DNA of 47,028 bases from Gallionellaceae bacterium. GTDB taxonomy: Bacteria; Pseudomonadota; Gammaproteobacteria; Burkholderiales; Gallionellaceae. The position numbers and the translations under genes were made by a program. The notes below the pieces were generated by a model. It had not been told where the DNA came from and made no database searches. It saw nothing but the letters and a program-made list of their open reading frames with translations. Of the stretch, positions 26,318 to 34,593 are shown in pieces (the stretch's first letter is position 1; each line of letters begins with the position of its first letter). The stretch covers positions 1-47,028 of the forward strand of contig SCUU01000109.1 of assembly GCA_004297065.1 (NCBI GenBank), given 5' to 3'.

Positions 26318-27193
26318 ATGTTCTCAAATAAACTGTACAGCCCCTTGCGCTACCCTGGCGGGAAAGCGCCATTCGCTCCGTTCATTGCAAAAATGATGGA
26401 GGTCAATGGCGTTGGGGGTGGCCATTATCTGGAGCCATATGCGGGTGGGGCCGGTGTTGCGCTGGAATTGTTGTTTCATGGTCATGCCAGCCATATTCAC
26501 ATCAATGATGCCGACCCTGCGGTGTACGCCTTCTGGGTTTCCGTCACCAAACATTCCCATGCGTTTCTTGATTTGCTTGAATCCACGCCCGTCACCATTG
26601 AGGAGTGGTTCAAGTGGCGCTCGGTTCTCCGTGATGACTGCAAAGCCAGTTTGGTTGAGAAGGGCTTTGCGACTTTGTTTATGAACAGAACGAATCGCTC
26701 TGGAATTCTGAAAGCGGGGGTCATCGGCGGCAAGAATCAAGATGGCAATTACAAGCTGGATGCGAGATTCAAGAAGGATGTTGTTGCTGCACGAATCTTG
26801 GAGATTGCCAAGCGAGCAGGCGACATTTCAGTGTATTGCGAAGATTCGCTGGGTCTCTTGAATAGGTGTTCGGAGTTCCTTCCGAATAAATCCTTGATTT
26901 ATCTTGACCCACCTTATTACGTCAAAGGCAAGGGTTTGTACCGAAACTACTACGAACATGACGATCACGTCGCCATTGCCAAAATGATCCAGAGAAAGAA
27001 ATTCAAGTGGCGTTGGGTAGTGTCTTACGACAATGTCGAGGAGATTTGCGCCATGTATCAGTTGAGCAAGTCACTTAGTTATGGATTGAATTACACGGCG
27101 CAACGGCGATATGTCGGCAGTGAGGTGATGTTTTTTAGTCAGAACCTTATTGTTCCCGATGAGGCAATTCCGCAAACAAAAGCAGTCGCCTGA
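26318..27193 (+). CDS. D12-class adenine-specific DNA methyltransferase (Dam-like)
   Basis: A 291-residue N6-adenine methyltransferase of the D12/alpha class. Motif I region is LRYPGGKAPFAPFI with YLEPYAGGAGVALELL, motif IV is DPPYY (197-201), and NRTNRSGI and NDADPAVYAFW are further family marks. It should transfer a methyl group from SAM to adenine in a short site; the site cannot be read from sequence. Being coupled to the OLD-like ATPase/nuclease suggests it protects host DNA from that partner, in the manner of a restriction-modification pair. An AAGG precedes the start. Confidence 0.88.
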   Translation: MFSNKLYSPLRYPGGKAPFAPFIAKMMEVNGVGGGHYLEPYAGGAGVALELLFHGHASHIHINDADPAVYAFWVSVTKHSHAFLDLLESTPVTIEEWFKWRSVLRDDCKASLVEKGFATLFMNRTNRSGILKAGVIGGKNQDGNYKLDARFKKDVVAARILEIAKRAGDISVYCEDSLGLLNRCSEFLPNKSLIYLDPPYYVKGKGLYRNYYEHDDHVAIAKMIQRKKFKWRWVVSYDNVEEICAMYQLSKSLSYGLNYTAQRRYVGSEVMFFSQNLIVPDEAIPQTKAVA

Positions 27194-27216
27194 CATCTGC
27201 CACACTGGATCGGTTA

Positions 27217-28971
27217 ATGAGCAAAAAACAAAAACTAGAACTCACCTGGATAGGCAAGGAGAACCGGCTCAAGCTGGAGCCGCGCATTTTGCTGGAAGAC
27301 CCGATGAAGAGTTATCACGCGAAGCATCGGGTGACGGATGGCGACATCTTCGATAACCAGCTTATCTTCGGCGACAACCTGTTGGCGTTGAAGGCTTTGG
27401 AGGCGGAGTTTGCGGGGAAGGTGAAGTGCGTGTTTATTGATCCGCCGTACAACACCGGCAGCGCGTTTACGCATTACGACGATGGGGTGGAGCATTCGAT
27501 CTGGCTGTCGCTGATGCGCGACCGGCTGGAGATCATCCGGCGTTTGCTGTCTGAGGATGGTTCGCTGTGGATTACGATTGATGACAACGAAGCGCATTAT
27601 TTGAAAGTGATGTGCGATGAGGTGTTTGGGCGGGCGAATTTTGTGGCGAATGTGATTTGGGAGAAGTCAGACAGCCCGAGAATGGATGCCGAGTATTTTT
27701 CGGCACGGCACGATCACATCTTGGTTTTTGCCAAGGAACTGTTATCTCTGAAACTCAATAAAACACAGCAGAGCGATGATGATCTTCCAGGCCATTACGA
27801 CAAGACAGATGAAGAAGGCCGTCGCTATTATTTGAAGCCACTGAGAGCGATGGGACAGGCTGACCGTCGTGTCGATAGGCCGAGCATGTTCTTTCCTCTT
27901 ACGGCGCCGGATGGGTCACAGGTTCTTCCGCGAAAGCAGGATGGAAGCGATGGACGATGGAGATGGGGAAATGAAAAAGTCGAACAAGAGGCTCAAAGAA
28001 TTGAATGGGTAAAGGGACGCAACGACTGGACGCCATATTTCCGTATTTTTGCCGACATGCAGGCGGGCAGGCCGCCTGAAACTATTTGGTTTCATGGTGA
28101 TGTTGGTAGCAACAGGACATCAAAGGCTGAGGTTAAGGGGCTCTTTCCTGACCAGACGGCTTTCGGGACACCAAAGCCTGAAGGATTGCTGCATCGGGTT
28201 ATGGGGATTGCCACAAACCCCAACGACCTCGTCCTCGATTCCTTCGCCGGTTCCGGCACCACCGGCGCGGTCGCGCACAAGATGGGTCGCCGCTGGATCA
28301 TGGTGGAGCTGGGCGAGCACTGCCATACGCACATCATCCCGCGCCTGCAAAAGGTGATCGACGGCGAAGATAAGGGCGGCATTTCCGAGGCGGTGAACTG
28401 GCAAGGGGGCGGGGGCTTCCGCTATTACAAACTCGCGCCCAGCCTGTTGCGACAGGACGCTTACGGGCAGTGGGTGATCAACAAGGAATACAACGCGGAG
28501 ATGCTGGCGCAAGCCTTGTGCAAGCTGGAGGGCTTTACATACTCGCCCAGCGATGCGCATTACTGGATGCACGGGCATTCCACCGAGCGGGATTTTATCT
28601 ACGTCACCACGGCGAACCTGAATCACGAGCAGTTGCAGGCGTTGAATGACGAGGTGGGCGGATTTTGCTCCACGCCATCCCTCACCCCAACCCTCTCCCG
28701 GGGGGAGAGGGAGCCAAATGGGGGGACGTTGCTGGTGTTATGTACCGCTTTCCGTGGGCGGGGCGATTATCCGAATCTCACCATCAAGAAGATACCCAAG
28801 CAGGTGCTGTCGCGCTGCGAGTGGGGGCATGATGATTATTCGTTGCAGGTGGAGAATTTGCCCAAAGCCCCTCACCCTAGCCCTCTCCCGCTTGCGGGAG
28901 AGGGGACAAAGGCCAAAGGGCGTAATGTGAATGTTGCGCAGGGTGGGTTGTTCGAGGAGGGCGAGGCATGA
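27217..28971 (+). CDS. mod: Type III restriction-modification methyltransferase (Mod)
   Basis: A 584-residue beta-class adenine methyltransferase. The start KLELTWIGKENRLKLEPRIL is typical of Mod. Motif IV DPPYNTG (from D75) comes before motif I LDSFAGSGTTGAV (from D341), the circular order of this class. The middle part is the target recognition region. The last 120 residues contain two in-frame palindromes (SLTPTLSRGERE and PHPSPLPLAGEG). The stop overlaps the rhuM start as ATGA. With Res, it should methylate one strand of an asymmetric site and guide cleavage. Confidence 0.9.
   Translation: MSKKQKLELTWIGKENRLKLEPRILLEDPMKSYHAKHRVTDGDIFDNQLIFGDNLLALKALEAEFAGKVKCVFIDPPYNTGSAFTHYDDGVEHSIWLSLMRDRLEIIRRLLSEDGSLWITIDDNEAHYLKVMCDEVFGRANFVANVIWEKSDSPRMDAEYFSARHDHILVFAKELLSLKLNKTQQSDDDLPGHYDKTDEEGRRYYLKPLRAMGQADRRVDRPSMFFPLTAPDGSQVLPRKQDGSDGRWRWGNEKVEQEAQRIEWVKGRNDWTPYFRIFADMQAGRPPETIWFHGDVGSNRTSKAEVKGLFPDQTAFGTPKPEGLLHRVMGIATNPNDLVLDSFAGSGTTGAVAHKMGRRWIMVELGEHCHTHIIPRLQKVIDGEDKGGISEAVNWQGGGGFRYYKLAPSLLRQDAYGQWVINKEYNAEMLAQALCKLEGFTYSPSDAHYWMHGHSTERDFIYVTTANLNHEQLQALNDEVGGFCSTPSLTPTLSRGEREPNGGTLLVLCTAFRGRGDYPNLTIKKIPKQVLSRCEWGHDDYSLQVENLPKAPHPSPLPLAGEGTKAKGRNVNVAQGGLFEEGEA
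28691..28711. repeat. GC-rich palindrome in mod (first)
   Basis: CCCTCTCCC and GGGAGAGGG pair perfectly around GGG, with CCTCACCCCAA before it as in the bioF copy. Confidence 0.85.
28881..28904. repeat. GC-rich palindrome in mod (second)
   Basis: CCCTCTCCCGC and GCGGGAGAGGG form a perfect 11-bp stem with TT between, preceded by CCTCACCCTAG. Confidence 0.88.
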
Positions 28972-30017
28972 GCAAGAAACGCGAAGTTTCCCTCGTTCGC
29001 TCGTCGGCTGCGGAATACCTGACCTTTGTGGCGGCCACCGGCCAGGGGGGCGTGGAGGCCGTGTATGCGGACGAAAACGTCTGGCTGACGCAGAAGATGA
29101 TGGGGCAGCTTTACGACGTGGAAACTCACACCATCAATTACCATCTGAAAAAAATTTTTGCCGACAGCGAGTTGCAGGAGGAGGCAGTTATTCGAAATTT
29201 TCGAATAACTGCCGCCGACGGCAAAAGCTACGATACCCGGCACTACAACCTGGCTGCGATCATCGCCGTGGGCTACAAGGTGAATTCCGAGCGCGCGGTG
29301 CAGTTCCGAAAATGGGCCACCAGCATCGTCGAGGAGTTCGCCGTCAAGGGTTTCGCAATGGATGACGAGCGCCTGAAAAGCGGCGGCTCTGTCCTGACGG
29401 AAAAATACTTCGAGGAACAGCTCCAGCGCGTCCGCGAGATACGCTTGTCCGAGCGCAAGTTCTACCAGAAGATCACCGACATCTACGCCACCGCCATCGA
29501 CTACGACGTGACGGCGCAGGCTACCGAACGCTTTTTCGCCACGGTGCAGAACAAGCTGCACTGGGCCATTCATGGGCAAACCGCCGCCGAGCTTATCCAC
29601 GAGCGGGCCGATGCCGGACAAGCCAACATGGGGCTGACGACATGGAAAGATGCGCCCGGGGGGAAAATCCAGAAATTCGATGTGGTGGTCGCCAAGAACT
29701 ATCTGACCGAACATGAAATGGCGCAACTCACCCGGCTGGTGTCCGCCTATCTGGACGTGGCTGAAGACATGGCGCTGCGCAAGATTCCCATGACCATGCA
29801 GGATTGGGAAACGCGCCTGAATCGCTTTCTCGCCGCGACGGACCGCGAAATCTTGCAGGACGCGGGCAGGGTGACGGCGGAAATCGCCAGAGCCCACGCC
29901 GAAAGCGAGTTCGAGAAATACCGCATCGTGCAGGACAGGTTGTTCGAGAGCGATTTCGACCGCCTGGTGAAGCAGTTGGAGCAGGATGGGAAGAAGAACA
30001 AAGGGGGCTCCAAATGA
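28968..30017 (+). CDS. rhuM: RhuM family protein between mod and res
   Basis: A 349-residue protein of the RhuM family (first named as a Salmonella virulence protein). Family marks are VWLTQKMMGQLYDVETHTI, HLKKIFADSELQEEAVIRNF, YDTRHYNLAAIIAVGYKVNS and RKWATSIVEEFAVKGFAMD. Function is unknown; an N-terminal KilA-N/Bro-like DNA-binding region is often suspected. It overlaps mod and res by ATGA on each side, so it is made in step with both subunits and may be a regulator or accessory part of the restriction system. Confidence 0.88.
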   Translation: MSKKREVSLVRSSAAEYLTFVAATGQGGVEAVYADENVWLTQKMMGQLYDVETHTINYHLKKIFADSELQEEAVIRNFRITAADGKSYDTRHYNLAAIIAVGYKVNSERAVQFRKWATSIVEEFAVKGFAMDDERLKSGGSVLTEKYFEEQLQRVREIRLSERKFYQKITDIYATAIDYDVTAQATERFFATVQNKLHWAIHGQTAAELIHERADAGQANMGLTTWKDAPGGKIQKFDVVVAKNYLTEHEMAQLTRLVSAYLDVAEDMALRKIPMTMQDWETRLNRFLAATDREILQDAGRVTAEIARAHAESEFEKYRIVQDRLFESDFDRLVKQLEQDGKKNKGGSK

Positions 30018-32710
30018 ACCGCCACGTCAACGCCATCGCCGGGCGCTTGAGTTTGCGCGCGCCGCAACGCCGTTCGCTGGAGATTCTGGATCGCATCACC
30101 GAGATTGTGCCTCCGCACAAGGGCGCGGACATTGCCGCCGCCCTGGGTGTGATCCGTAGCGAGTTCTCGTCTGTGACGGATTTCGAGCGCGAGTTTCCTT
30201 CGTTGTGCTTTGCGCTGGCGACCGGCGTGGGCAAGACGCGGTTGATGGGGGCATTCGTCAGCTATTTGCACCTGGCGCACGGCATCAATAATTTCTTCGT
30301 GCTGGCGCCGAACCTGACCATCTACAACAAGCTGATCGCCGATTTCAGCGACCGCACGCATCCGAAGTATGTGTTCAAGGGCATCTCGGAATTCGCCATC
30401 GATGCGCCGGTCATCATTACGGGCGACAACTACGACCAGCACGACCCTGCCAGCGGAGCGCTGTTTGGCGGGGTGCGCATCAATATCTTCAATATCTCCA
30501 AGATCAATTCCGAAGTGCGTGGCGGCAAAGCGCCGCGCATCAAACGGCTGTCGGAATATATCGGCGAGAGTTACTTCGATTACCTGGCCGGGCTGCCCGA
30601 TTTGGTGTTGCTGATGGATGAGTCGCACCGTTACCGCGCCAGCGCCGGTATCCGGGCGATCAATGAGTTGAAACCTGTATTGGGTCTGGAACTCACGGCG
30701 ACGCCGTTTGCGGAGGGCGCAAAAGCCGCAGTCGCCTTCAAGAACGTCATTCTCGATTACCCGCTTGGCAAGGCGATGGAAGACGGTTTTGTGAAAGAGC
30801 CTGCCGTGGTGACGCGCAAGAATTTCAATCCGGCGGGGATGTCGCCGGAAGAGATCGAGCGCATGAAGCTGGAAGACGGTGTGCGCCTGCACGAAAGCGT
30901 AAAGGTGGAACTGGAGACTTACGCCCGCGAAACCGGCAATACCATCGTCAAGCCGTTCGTGTTGGTCATTGCTCGCGACACGACTCATGCCGGGGCTTTG
31001 CTGGCGCTGATCCAGTCTGAAGGCTTCTTCGAAGGGCGCTACAAGGACAAGGTCATCCAGGTCGATTCGAGTCAGACCGGCGCTGAAGAAGAAAAAATGA
31101 TCGAGAGGCTGCTGAAGGTTGAGCATACCGAGGAGCCGACCGAGATCGTGATTCACGTCAACATGCTGAAAGAGGGCTGGGACGTAACCAACCTCTACAC
31201 CATCGTGCCGCTGCGTGCGGCCAACGCCCGCATCTTGATCGAGCAGTCCATCGGGCGTGGCCTGCGTCTGCCGTATGGCAAGCGCACTGGTGTTTCTGCC
31301 GTGGATAGGCTGAATATCGTTGCGCACGACAAATTCCAGGAGATCATTGATGAAGCGAACAAACCGGATTCCGCTATCCACCTGAAGGCGGTGGTGCTGG
31401 ATAACGATGACTTTGGGCAGAAGACTGCAACCATCGTTTCTCAGCTGCGGATTGCGACCCAGTTGGGCATCAAACTTGCCGATGCGACCGGCAGCACCAA
31501 AGTTGCTGGACAGGAGGTGCAACCTGTCTTTACCAAACCCGAAGAGCAGAAGGTGGCGCAGATTGCCTATGAGGTGATCCGCAGGTTCGAGAATCAACCG
31601 ACAGTGGTGCCTACCTTGGCGCATTTGAGCAAACCCGAGGTGCAGGCGGCTATCGTGAAGGCCGTGCAGGAACAGCATCGCCCGGCGCAGATGGAGTTTG
31701 AAGGTGTAACCGAGCAGCCGGATTTTGCCGCTGTGGTGGCGAAGACGGTGGAGCTGGTGACACAGCAGACGATAGATATTCCGCGCATCCTGGTGGTGCC
31801 TAAGGGAGAGGTGAAGGCTGGATTCAAGCCATTTACCCTGAAGCTGGATGGGCTGAAGTATCCGGCTGTGTCGGATGAGCTATGGGTGCAACACCTGTGT
31901 ACCAACGAGATGGAAGTCGTGCAACTAGGGAATGGTGGTATCGAAGAAAGCCGCATGGAGGATTACATCGTCAGCGGGCTGGTGGATTTCGATGACGTGT
32001 CCTATGACGACCAGGCCGATCTTCTCTATGATCTCGCTACGCAAACCGTAAAGCACTTTTGCAGCTACTTATCCGAGGAAGATGCGCACAAGGTTTTGCG
32101 CTGCTACCAGCGCGACATTGCCCGCTTCATTCATGCGCAGATGCTGGAGCATAGCTGGGAAGAGGCGGTCGATTACGAAGTGGTGGTGAGCAAGGGATAT
32201 ACGGAATTCAAGCCCAGCGCCTATACCTACTCCGTGAATGAGCCACCGGCCGACTATCGCGTTTCGCCTGCCGACAAGAGCAATATGGCGAAGTATGTGT
32301 TCGGTGGATTCAAGCGCTGCCTCTACCACGTGCAAAAGTTCGACTCTGAAGCCGAGCGTGTGCTGGCAGTCATTCTGGATCGGGATGCCGAGAAGTGGTT
32401 CAAACCAGCGAAGGGGCAATTTCAGATTTTCTACAAACAGGGGACCAACCAACTGGAGTATCAGCCCGACTTCGTGGCTGAGACCAAGGATGCTATTTAC
32501 ATGCTGGAGCCGAAAGCCAGTAACCAGATGGGAGATGCAATTGTTCTGGCCAAAAAGGAAGCCGCAATCAAATGGTGCAAGAACGCTTCAGACTATGCGC
32601 TTGCCAATGGCGGCAAGCCGTGGCGCTATGTGCTGCTCCCTCACACTGCGATTGCGGTGAATATGACGGTTGATGGGCTGGCGGGGCAGTATGGAGCGTG
32701 CGATGTCTGA
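30014..32710 (+). CDS. res: Type III restriction enzyme Res subunit
   Basis: An 898-residue superfamily 2 helicase-nuclease. Walker A is ALATGVGKTRLM (K74), motif II is DESH (202-205), with LELTATPFAEG and EQSIGRGLRLPYG as motifs III and VI. A C-terminal PD-(D/E)XK nuclease is seen as YQPDFVAET and MLEPKA (D819, E832, K834). It translocates or switches on DNA after Mod recognises unmethylated sites and then cuts. The start is fixed by the ATGA overlap with rhuM. The 3' end overlaps the rarA start by eight bases. Confidence 0.92.
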   Translation: MNRHVNAIAGRLSLRAPQRRSLEILDRITEIVPPHKGADIAAALGVIRSEFSSVTDFEREFPSLCFALATGVGKTRLMGAFVSYLHLAHGINNFFVLAPNLTIYNKLIADFSDRTHPKYVFKGISEFAIDAPVIITGDNYDQHDPASGALFGGVRINIFNISKINSEVRGGKAPRIKRLSEYIGESYFDYLAGLPDLVLLMDESHRYRASAGIRAINELKPVLGLELTATPFAEGAKAAVAFKNVILDYPLGKAMEDGFVKEPAVVTRKNFNPAGMSPEEIERMKLEDGVRLHESVKVELETYARETGNTIVKPFVLVIARDTTHAGALLALIQSEGFFEGRYKDKVIQVDSSQTGAEEEKMIERLLKVEHTEEPTEIVIHVNMLKEGWDVTNLYTIVPLRAANARILIEQSIGRGLRLPYGKRTGVSAVDRLNIVAHDKFQEIIDEANKPDSAIHLKAVVLDNDDFGQKTATIVSQLRIATQLGIKLADATGSTKVAGQEVQPVFTKPEEQKVAQIAYEVIRRFENQPTVVPTLAHLSKPEVQAAIVKAVQEQHRPAQMEFEGVTEQPDFAAVVAKTVELVTQQTIDIPRILVVPKGEVKAGFKPFTLKLDGLKYPAVSDELWVQHLCTNEMEVVQLGNGGIEESRMEDYIVSGLVDFDDVSYDDQADLLYDLATQTVKHFCSYLSEEDAHKVLRCYQRDIARFIHAQMLEHSWEEAVDYEVVVSKGYTEFKPSAYTYSVNEPPADYRVSPADKSNMAKYVFGGFKRCLYHVQKFDSEAERVLAVILDRDAEKWFKPAKGQFQIFYKQGTNQLEYQPDFVAETKDAIYMLEPKASNQMGDAIVLAKKEAAIKWCKNASDYALANGGKPWRYVLLPHTAIAVNMTVDGLAGQYGACDV

Positions 32711-34013
32711 CCTCTTCACCCCCAACCAACCCGCCGCCCCGCTCGCCGAGCGCCTGCGCCCCAAGCATATCGACGAGGTGATCGGGCAGTCGCATCTATT
32801 GGGCGAGGGCAAGCCGTTGCGTCTCGCGTTCCAGTCCGGCAAGCTGCATTCGATGATTTTGTGGGGGCCGCCGGGGGTGGGCAAGACCACACTGGCGCGG
32901 CTGATGGCATCCGCCTTCGATGCCGAGTTCGTGCCGCTGTCGGCGGTGCTGTCCGGCGTGAAAGACATTCGCGAAGCCATCGCGCAGGCCGAGCAGATAT
33001 TGCAGCAGAGCGGTCGCCACACCATCCTGTTCGTGGACGAGGTACACCGTTTCAACAAGTCGCAGCAGGATGCGTTCCTGCCCTTCGTCGAGCAGGGCTT
33101 GGTGACTTTCATCGGTGCGACCACCGAGAATCCCTCGTTCGAGTTGAACAACGCGCTGTTGTCGCGCGCGCAGGTGTATGTGCTGCAATCGTTGTCCGCA
33201 GCCGAAATGACGCAATTGTTCGAGCGCGTGCGGCATGCGGCATTGCAGGGCGTCGAGTTCGATGCGGACGCGGTGGAACGCATTATCGGTTACGCCGATG
33301 GCGATGCGCGGCGTCTGCTCAATGTGTTGGAGCAGTTGCATACCGCCGCTCAGGCGGCAGGTGTGAACAACATCGACGTCACCTTCCTCGACAACACGCT
33401 CGCGCAAAAACTGCGCCGTTTCGACAAGGGCGGCGAGGCGTTCTATGACCAGATTTCCGCGTTGCACAAGTCGGTGCGCGGTTCCAACCCCGATGCCGCG
33501 CTGTACTGGTTCACGCGCATGCTCGACGGCGGTGCCGATCCCAGATACCTCGCGCGGCGCATCGTGCGCATGGCCTGGGAAGACATCGGCCTCGCCGACC
33601 CGCGCGCCATCCAGTTGTGCAACGATGCCGCTACCACCTACGAGCGCCTGGGCTCGCCCGAGGGCGAACTGGCATTGGCGCAGGCGGTGATCTACCTCGC
33701 CGTCGCCGCCAAGAGCAATGCGGGTTACATGGCCTACAACCAGGCAAGAGCCTTCGTGAAGCAGGACAACAGTCGTGAAGTTCCTGTTCGCCTAAGAAAT
33801 GCCCCTACCAAGTTGATGAAAGAGCTCGGCTATGGGCATGAGTACAGGTATGCCCACGATGAACCCAACGCCTATGCTGCCGGTGAAACCTATCTTCCTG
33901 ACGGTATGGGGGAGCCGGGTTGGTATCGGCCGGCACCAAGAGGTCTTGAAATCAAGATTGGTGAAAAATTGGCGCTATTGAAGAAGCGGGATAAAGAGGC
34001 CGGGCAGCACTAA
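32703..34013 (+). CDS. rarA: Replication-associated recombination protein RarA (hybrid gene)
   Basis: A 436-residue AAA+ ATPase acting at stalled forks. PLAERLRPKHIDEVIGQSHL, Walker A WGPPGVGKTTLARLM (K61), FVDEVHRFNKSQQDAFLPFV and FIGATTENPSFELNNALLSR are typical. The start has GGAG upstream and overlaps res. Up to about residue 330 the codons are G/C-ending like the host. After IYLAVAAKSNAGY the codons shift to A/T-ending with AGA, CTA and CCT, while a host-style copy of the same C-terminal part lies at 38792. The present gene is therefore a fusion of host 5' and imported 3' DNA, apparently functional. Confidence 0.95.
   Translation: MSDLFTPNQPAAPLAERLRPKHIDEVIGQSHLLGEGKPLRLAFQSGKLHSMILWGPPGVGKTTLARLMASAFDAEFVPLSAVLSGVKDIREAIAQAEQILQQSGRHTILFVDEVHRFNKSQQDAFLPFVEQGLVTFIGATTENPSFELNNALLSRAQVYVLQSLSAAEMTQLFERVRHAALQGVEFDADAVERIIGYADGDARRLLNVLEQLHTAAQAAGVNNIDVTFLDNTLAQKLRRFDKGGEAFYDQISALHKSVRGSNPDAALYWFTRMLDGGADPRYLARRIVRMAWEDIGLADPRAIQLCNDAATTYERLGSPEGELALAQAVIYLAVAAKSNAGYMAYNQARAFVKQDNSREVPVRLRNAPTKLMKELGYGHEYRYAHDEPNAYAAGETYLPDGMGEPGWYRPAPRGLEIKIGEKLALLKKRDKEAGQH
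33691..33713 (+). repeat. Left copy of a 23-bp direct repeat within rarA
   Basis: It begins TCTACCTCGCCGTCGC and differs from the copy at 38793 at one position. It encodes the conserved YLAVAAK of RarA. The two copies bracket 5.1 kb and mark the crossover at which foreign DNA entered. Confidence 0.8.
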
Positions 34014-34111
34014 CAGAAAGTTCAGCCCGCCGGTTCAGGCTCAGCGTGAACTAAGTCCGCTTGCGTAGTTTCTCCATTGCGCAAATCCCGCGCTTCTTTT
34101 GGAGAGATATC

Positions 34112-34453
34112 ATGTTCCGCCATATCAAAGTTTCCCTTCTGGCCCTGACCATTGCGACAGCGGGTGCCGCTGCCCATGCAGCCAATAGCGACAGGCAAAA
34201 CGACGCCATGTCCATCAACAAGGCACAGATCGGCTTGACCCAAGCCATTGCGGCAGCTGAACAGCGGCACCCCGGCAGCAAGGCATCCAGAGCCGAGTTT
34301 GAGCAAAGCAAGAAGTCCGGTTGGGTCTATGACGTGGAAGTCGTCAGTGGTTCTAAAGTGTTTGATGTCAAAGTCGATCCGCAGAAAGGTACGGTCATTT
34401 CTTCTGTCGAAGACAGGGGGGATCACGGCGACGATCACGATAGCCGCGATTGA
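34112..34453 (+). CDS. PepSY-domain periplasmic protein
   Basis: A 113-residue exported protein: signal peptide FRHIKVSLLALTIATAGAAA ending AHA-A, then a PepSY domain (IGLTQAIAAAEQRHPGSKAS and GWVYDVEVVSGSKVFDVKVD with KGTVISSVEDR) and an acidic histidine/aspartate tail (DHGDDHDSRD) that might bind metal. GGAGA precedes the ATG. PepSY proteins are thought to inhibit or sense at the cell envelope. It opens the imported module and is followed by a hairpin terminator. Confidence 0.8.
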   Translation: MFRHIKVSLLALTIATAGAAAHAANSDRQNDAMSINKAQIGLTQAIAAAEQRHPGSKASRAEFEQSKKSGWVYDVEVVSGSKVFDVKVDPQKGTVISSVEDRGDHGDDHDSRD

Positions 34454-34464
34454 TTTTGAAGTGG

Positions 34465-34490
34465 GGGGCTGACATGACGCAGCCCCTCTT
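34465..34490 (+). terminator. Hairpin terminator after the PepSY gene
   Basis: GGGGCTG and CAGCCCC form a 7-bp stem with an 8-base loop, followed by TCTT. It is placed eleven bases after the stop. Confidence 0.5.
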
Positions 34491-34593
34491 CCGCAGGTTG
34501 AGCGGTGGCAAGATTTTCAGTGAATCACTATGGCTGTGCTAAGTCTTGCTATGCAGACTGCGCACATTACAAACCCTATTTTGGAGGCCAACC

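Noticed and set aside
29747-31678. A long open frame on the minus strand opposite rhuM and res
   Set aside because: It is antisense to two well-recognised genes, has no family pattern, and long antisense frames are common in GC-rich coding DNA.
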